A stretch of DNA of 5,615 nt. It comes from Candidatus Nomurabacteria bacterium. GTDB lineage: Bacteria; Patescibacteriota; Minisyncoccia; Phycocordibacterales; UBA918. The stretch is taken from the NCBI GenBank assembly GCA_943359405.1, contig CALRHO010000053.1, positions 1 through 5,615 on the forward strand. Reading direction: 5' to 3'. Below the pieces are notes generated by a model. It was not told where the DNA came from. It made no database searches and saw only the letters and a program-made list of their open reading frames with translations. This document shows, piece by piece, positions 4,929 to 5,615 of this stretch. The first letter of the stretch is position 1. The number at the start of each line of letters is the position of its first letter. The translations under genes and the position numbers were made by a program.

Positions 4929-4939
4929 GTTTCTGAACT

Positions 4940-5560
4940 ATGAATTCAAAATCGCTCCTTATCGCGATTGCTGCTTTCGCAGTAACCGCTAGTGGCGCTC
5001 AAGCGTATGTGGGTACCAAAACTCTTACGCGGGCTGGGCTGAGTACTGAGCAGATCTCGGCCCTTGAAGAGGCGCGCAGTTTGCGTGCCGAAGGTGAGGT
5101 GGAGAAGGCGCGGAACGTCCTTGTCGAGGCAGGGGTAGACGAGGCTGCCTTGGCTGCCATACGCGAAGCTGCTCGAGCGGCGCGTGAGGCTATGCACGAA
5201 GCGATTGAGGCTGGTGACTTTGTGGCCTTTCGCGAGGCGGTAATAGATACACCGCTCGCTGACATCATAACGACCGAGGCCGACTTTGAGCTCTTTCGCG
5301 AAGCCCATGAACTTCGGGCTGAAGGAAAGCATGGTGAAGCACGAGAGATTCTCGATGAACTCGGCGTGCCTGAGTTTACAGGAGCCCATAGAGGGCTTGG
5401 TCATGGTCACGGACATGGTCATGGTCGGCGCGGTGACCGACCAGCACTTTCAGACGAGCAGCGCGATGCCTTGCGGGCAGCGCGGCAGGCAAATGATATG
5501 GCTACCGTTCGGGCCATCCTCGATGAGGCCGGTGAGCGCGATGGCTGGGGTCGGTGGTAG
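4940..5560 (+). CDS. Secreted helical-repeat protein with His-Gly run
   Basis: This 206-residue protein has a good Sec signal peptide: MNSKS, a hydrophobic core to about residue 17, then a likely cut after AQA at 22. The mature part is almost all charged Ala/Glu/Arg helices. It shows four related 27-33 residue units: about 37-66, 73-105, 115-144 and 173-199. Three of them follow a helix-turn-helix pattern with LRAEG(E/K) or its equivalent, then A-R-x-(V/I)-L-x-E-A/L-G, reminiscent of TPR-like hairpins. A flexible loop at 152-165 carries HGHGHGHG followed by RRGD and could bind Ni, Zn or Cu ions. The protein ends GWGRW, with tandem stops TAG-TAA. Such small Ala/Glu-rich exported proteins are common in Patescibacteria, but I do not know their function. 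No Shine-Dalgarno sequence is seen. It follows the four-Cys anchored protein by 96 bp, so both may act in the envelope. Confidence 0.8.
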   Translation: MNSKSLLIAIAAFAVTASGAQAYVGTKTLTRAGLSTEQISALEEARSLRAEGEVEKARNVLVEAGVDEAALAAIREAARAAREAMHEAIEAGDFVAFREAVIDTPLADIITTEADFELFREAHELRAEGKHGEAREILDELGVPEFTGAHRGLGHGHGHGHGRRGDRPALSDEQRDALRAARQANDMATVRAILDEAGERDGWGRW

Positions 5561-5582
5561 TAAACAGTGGGGAGTGAGGTAG

Positions 5583-5615
5583 ATGGACAGTGCGACCAAA
5601 ACCGCGCCGACCCCC
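5583..5615 (+). CDS. 5' end of a further gene (partial, unidentified)
   Basis: An ATG at 5583 opens a frame (MDSATKTAPTP) that runs off the window. It lies 22 bases after the stop of the exported repeat protein, with GGAG at 5571-5574, eight bases upstream. The close spacing suggests an operon with the preceding gene. Eleven codons are too few to identify a family. Confidence 0.4.
   Translation, partial: MDSATKTAPTP

Noticed and set aside
79..5560. Alternative genetic code with TGA as Gly (code 25)
   Set aside because: No recognised gene ends in TGA, but none contains an in-frame TGA either, and glycine is written with GGN throughout. The standard code is sufficient.

Overview
The window most resembles a piece of a Patescibacteria (CPR, Parcubacteria-like) chromosome. 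This is an inference from four things: the style of the HtpX protease with its extreme N-terminal tail, the Gly-run tail of a TPM/YgcG-type gene just upstream of it, several small orphan envelope proteins, and start codons that almost all lack a Shine-Dalgarno (SD) sequence. No taxonomic marker gene is present, so the assignment is tentative. The standard genetic code fits: every recognised gene ends in TAG or TAA, and no gene needs TGA to be read through.

Left block (1-975): the last codons of a gene ending in a Gly-rich tail plus Ser-Trp, then a complete HtpX zinc membrane protease. Together they look like an envelope proteostasis neighbourhood.

Middle block (about 1037-2330): a promoter with an extended -10, a broken tRNA-Ser-like sequence split by a perfect hairpin, an intact tRNA-Ser(GGA), and a 0.9-kb unit. 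This unit is a small AT-rich SAM-dependent methyltransferase gene bracketed by two direct repeats of about 179 bp. The left repeat begins within the last five bases of the tRNA. The repeats are structured (terminal inverted repeats, nested stems, a strong GC palindrome with an A/T-run). The hairpin inside the broken tRNA is related to the left part of the same repeat. This is the most unusual part of the window, and it looks like a cassette added next to a tRNA gene.

Right-middle block (2377-4066, minus strand): an atypical SDR/NAD-dependent epimerase-like gene lying downstream of a DUF4386-like multi-pass membrane protein gene. They probably form one transcription unit that ends in the right-hand repeat, which doubles as its terminator. 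Two perfect AT-rich palindromes sit just upstream of the first gene and could be operators.

Right block (4340-5615): a membrane-anchored four-cysteine protein of unknown function, a secreted helical-repeat protein with a His-Gly run, and the first codons of another gene. By eye, the left and right blocks are GC-richer than the genes between about 1450 and 4070. This fits an acquired island between the tRNA gene and the envelope genes. No integrase, transposase or CRISPR array is visible.
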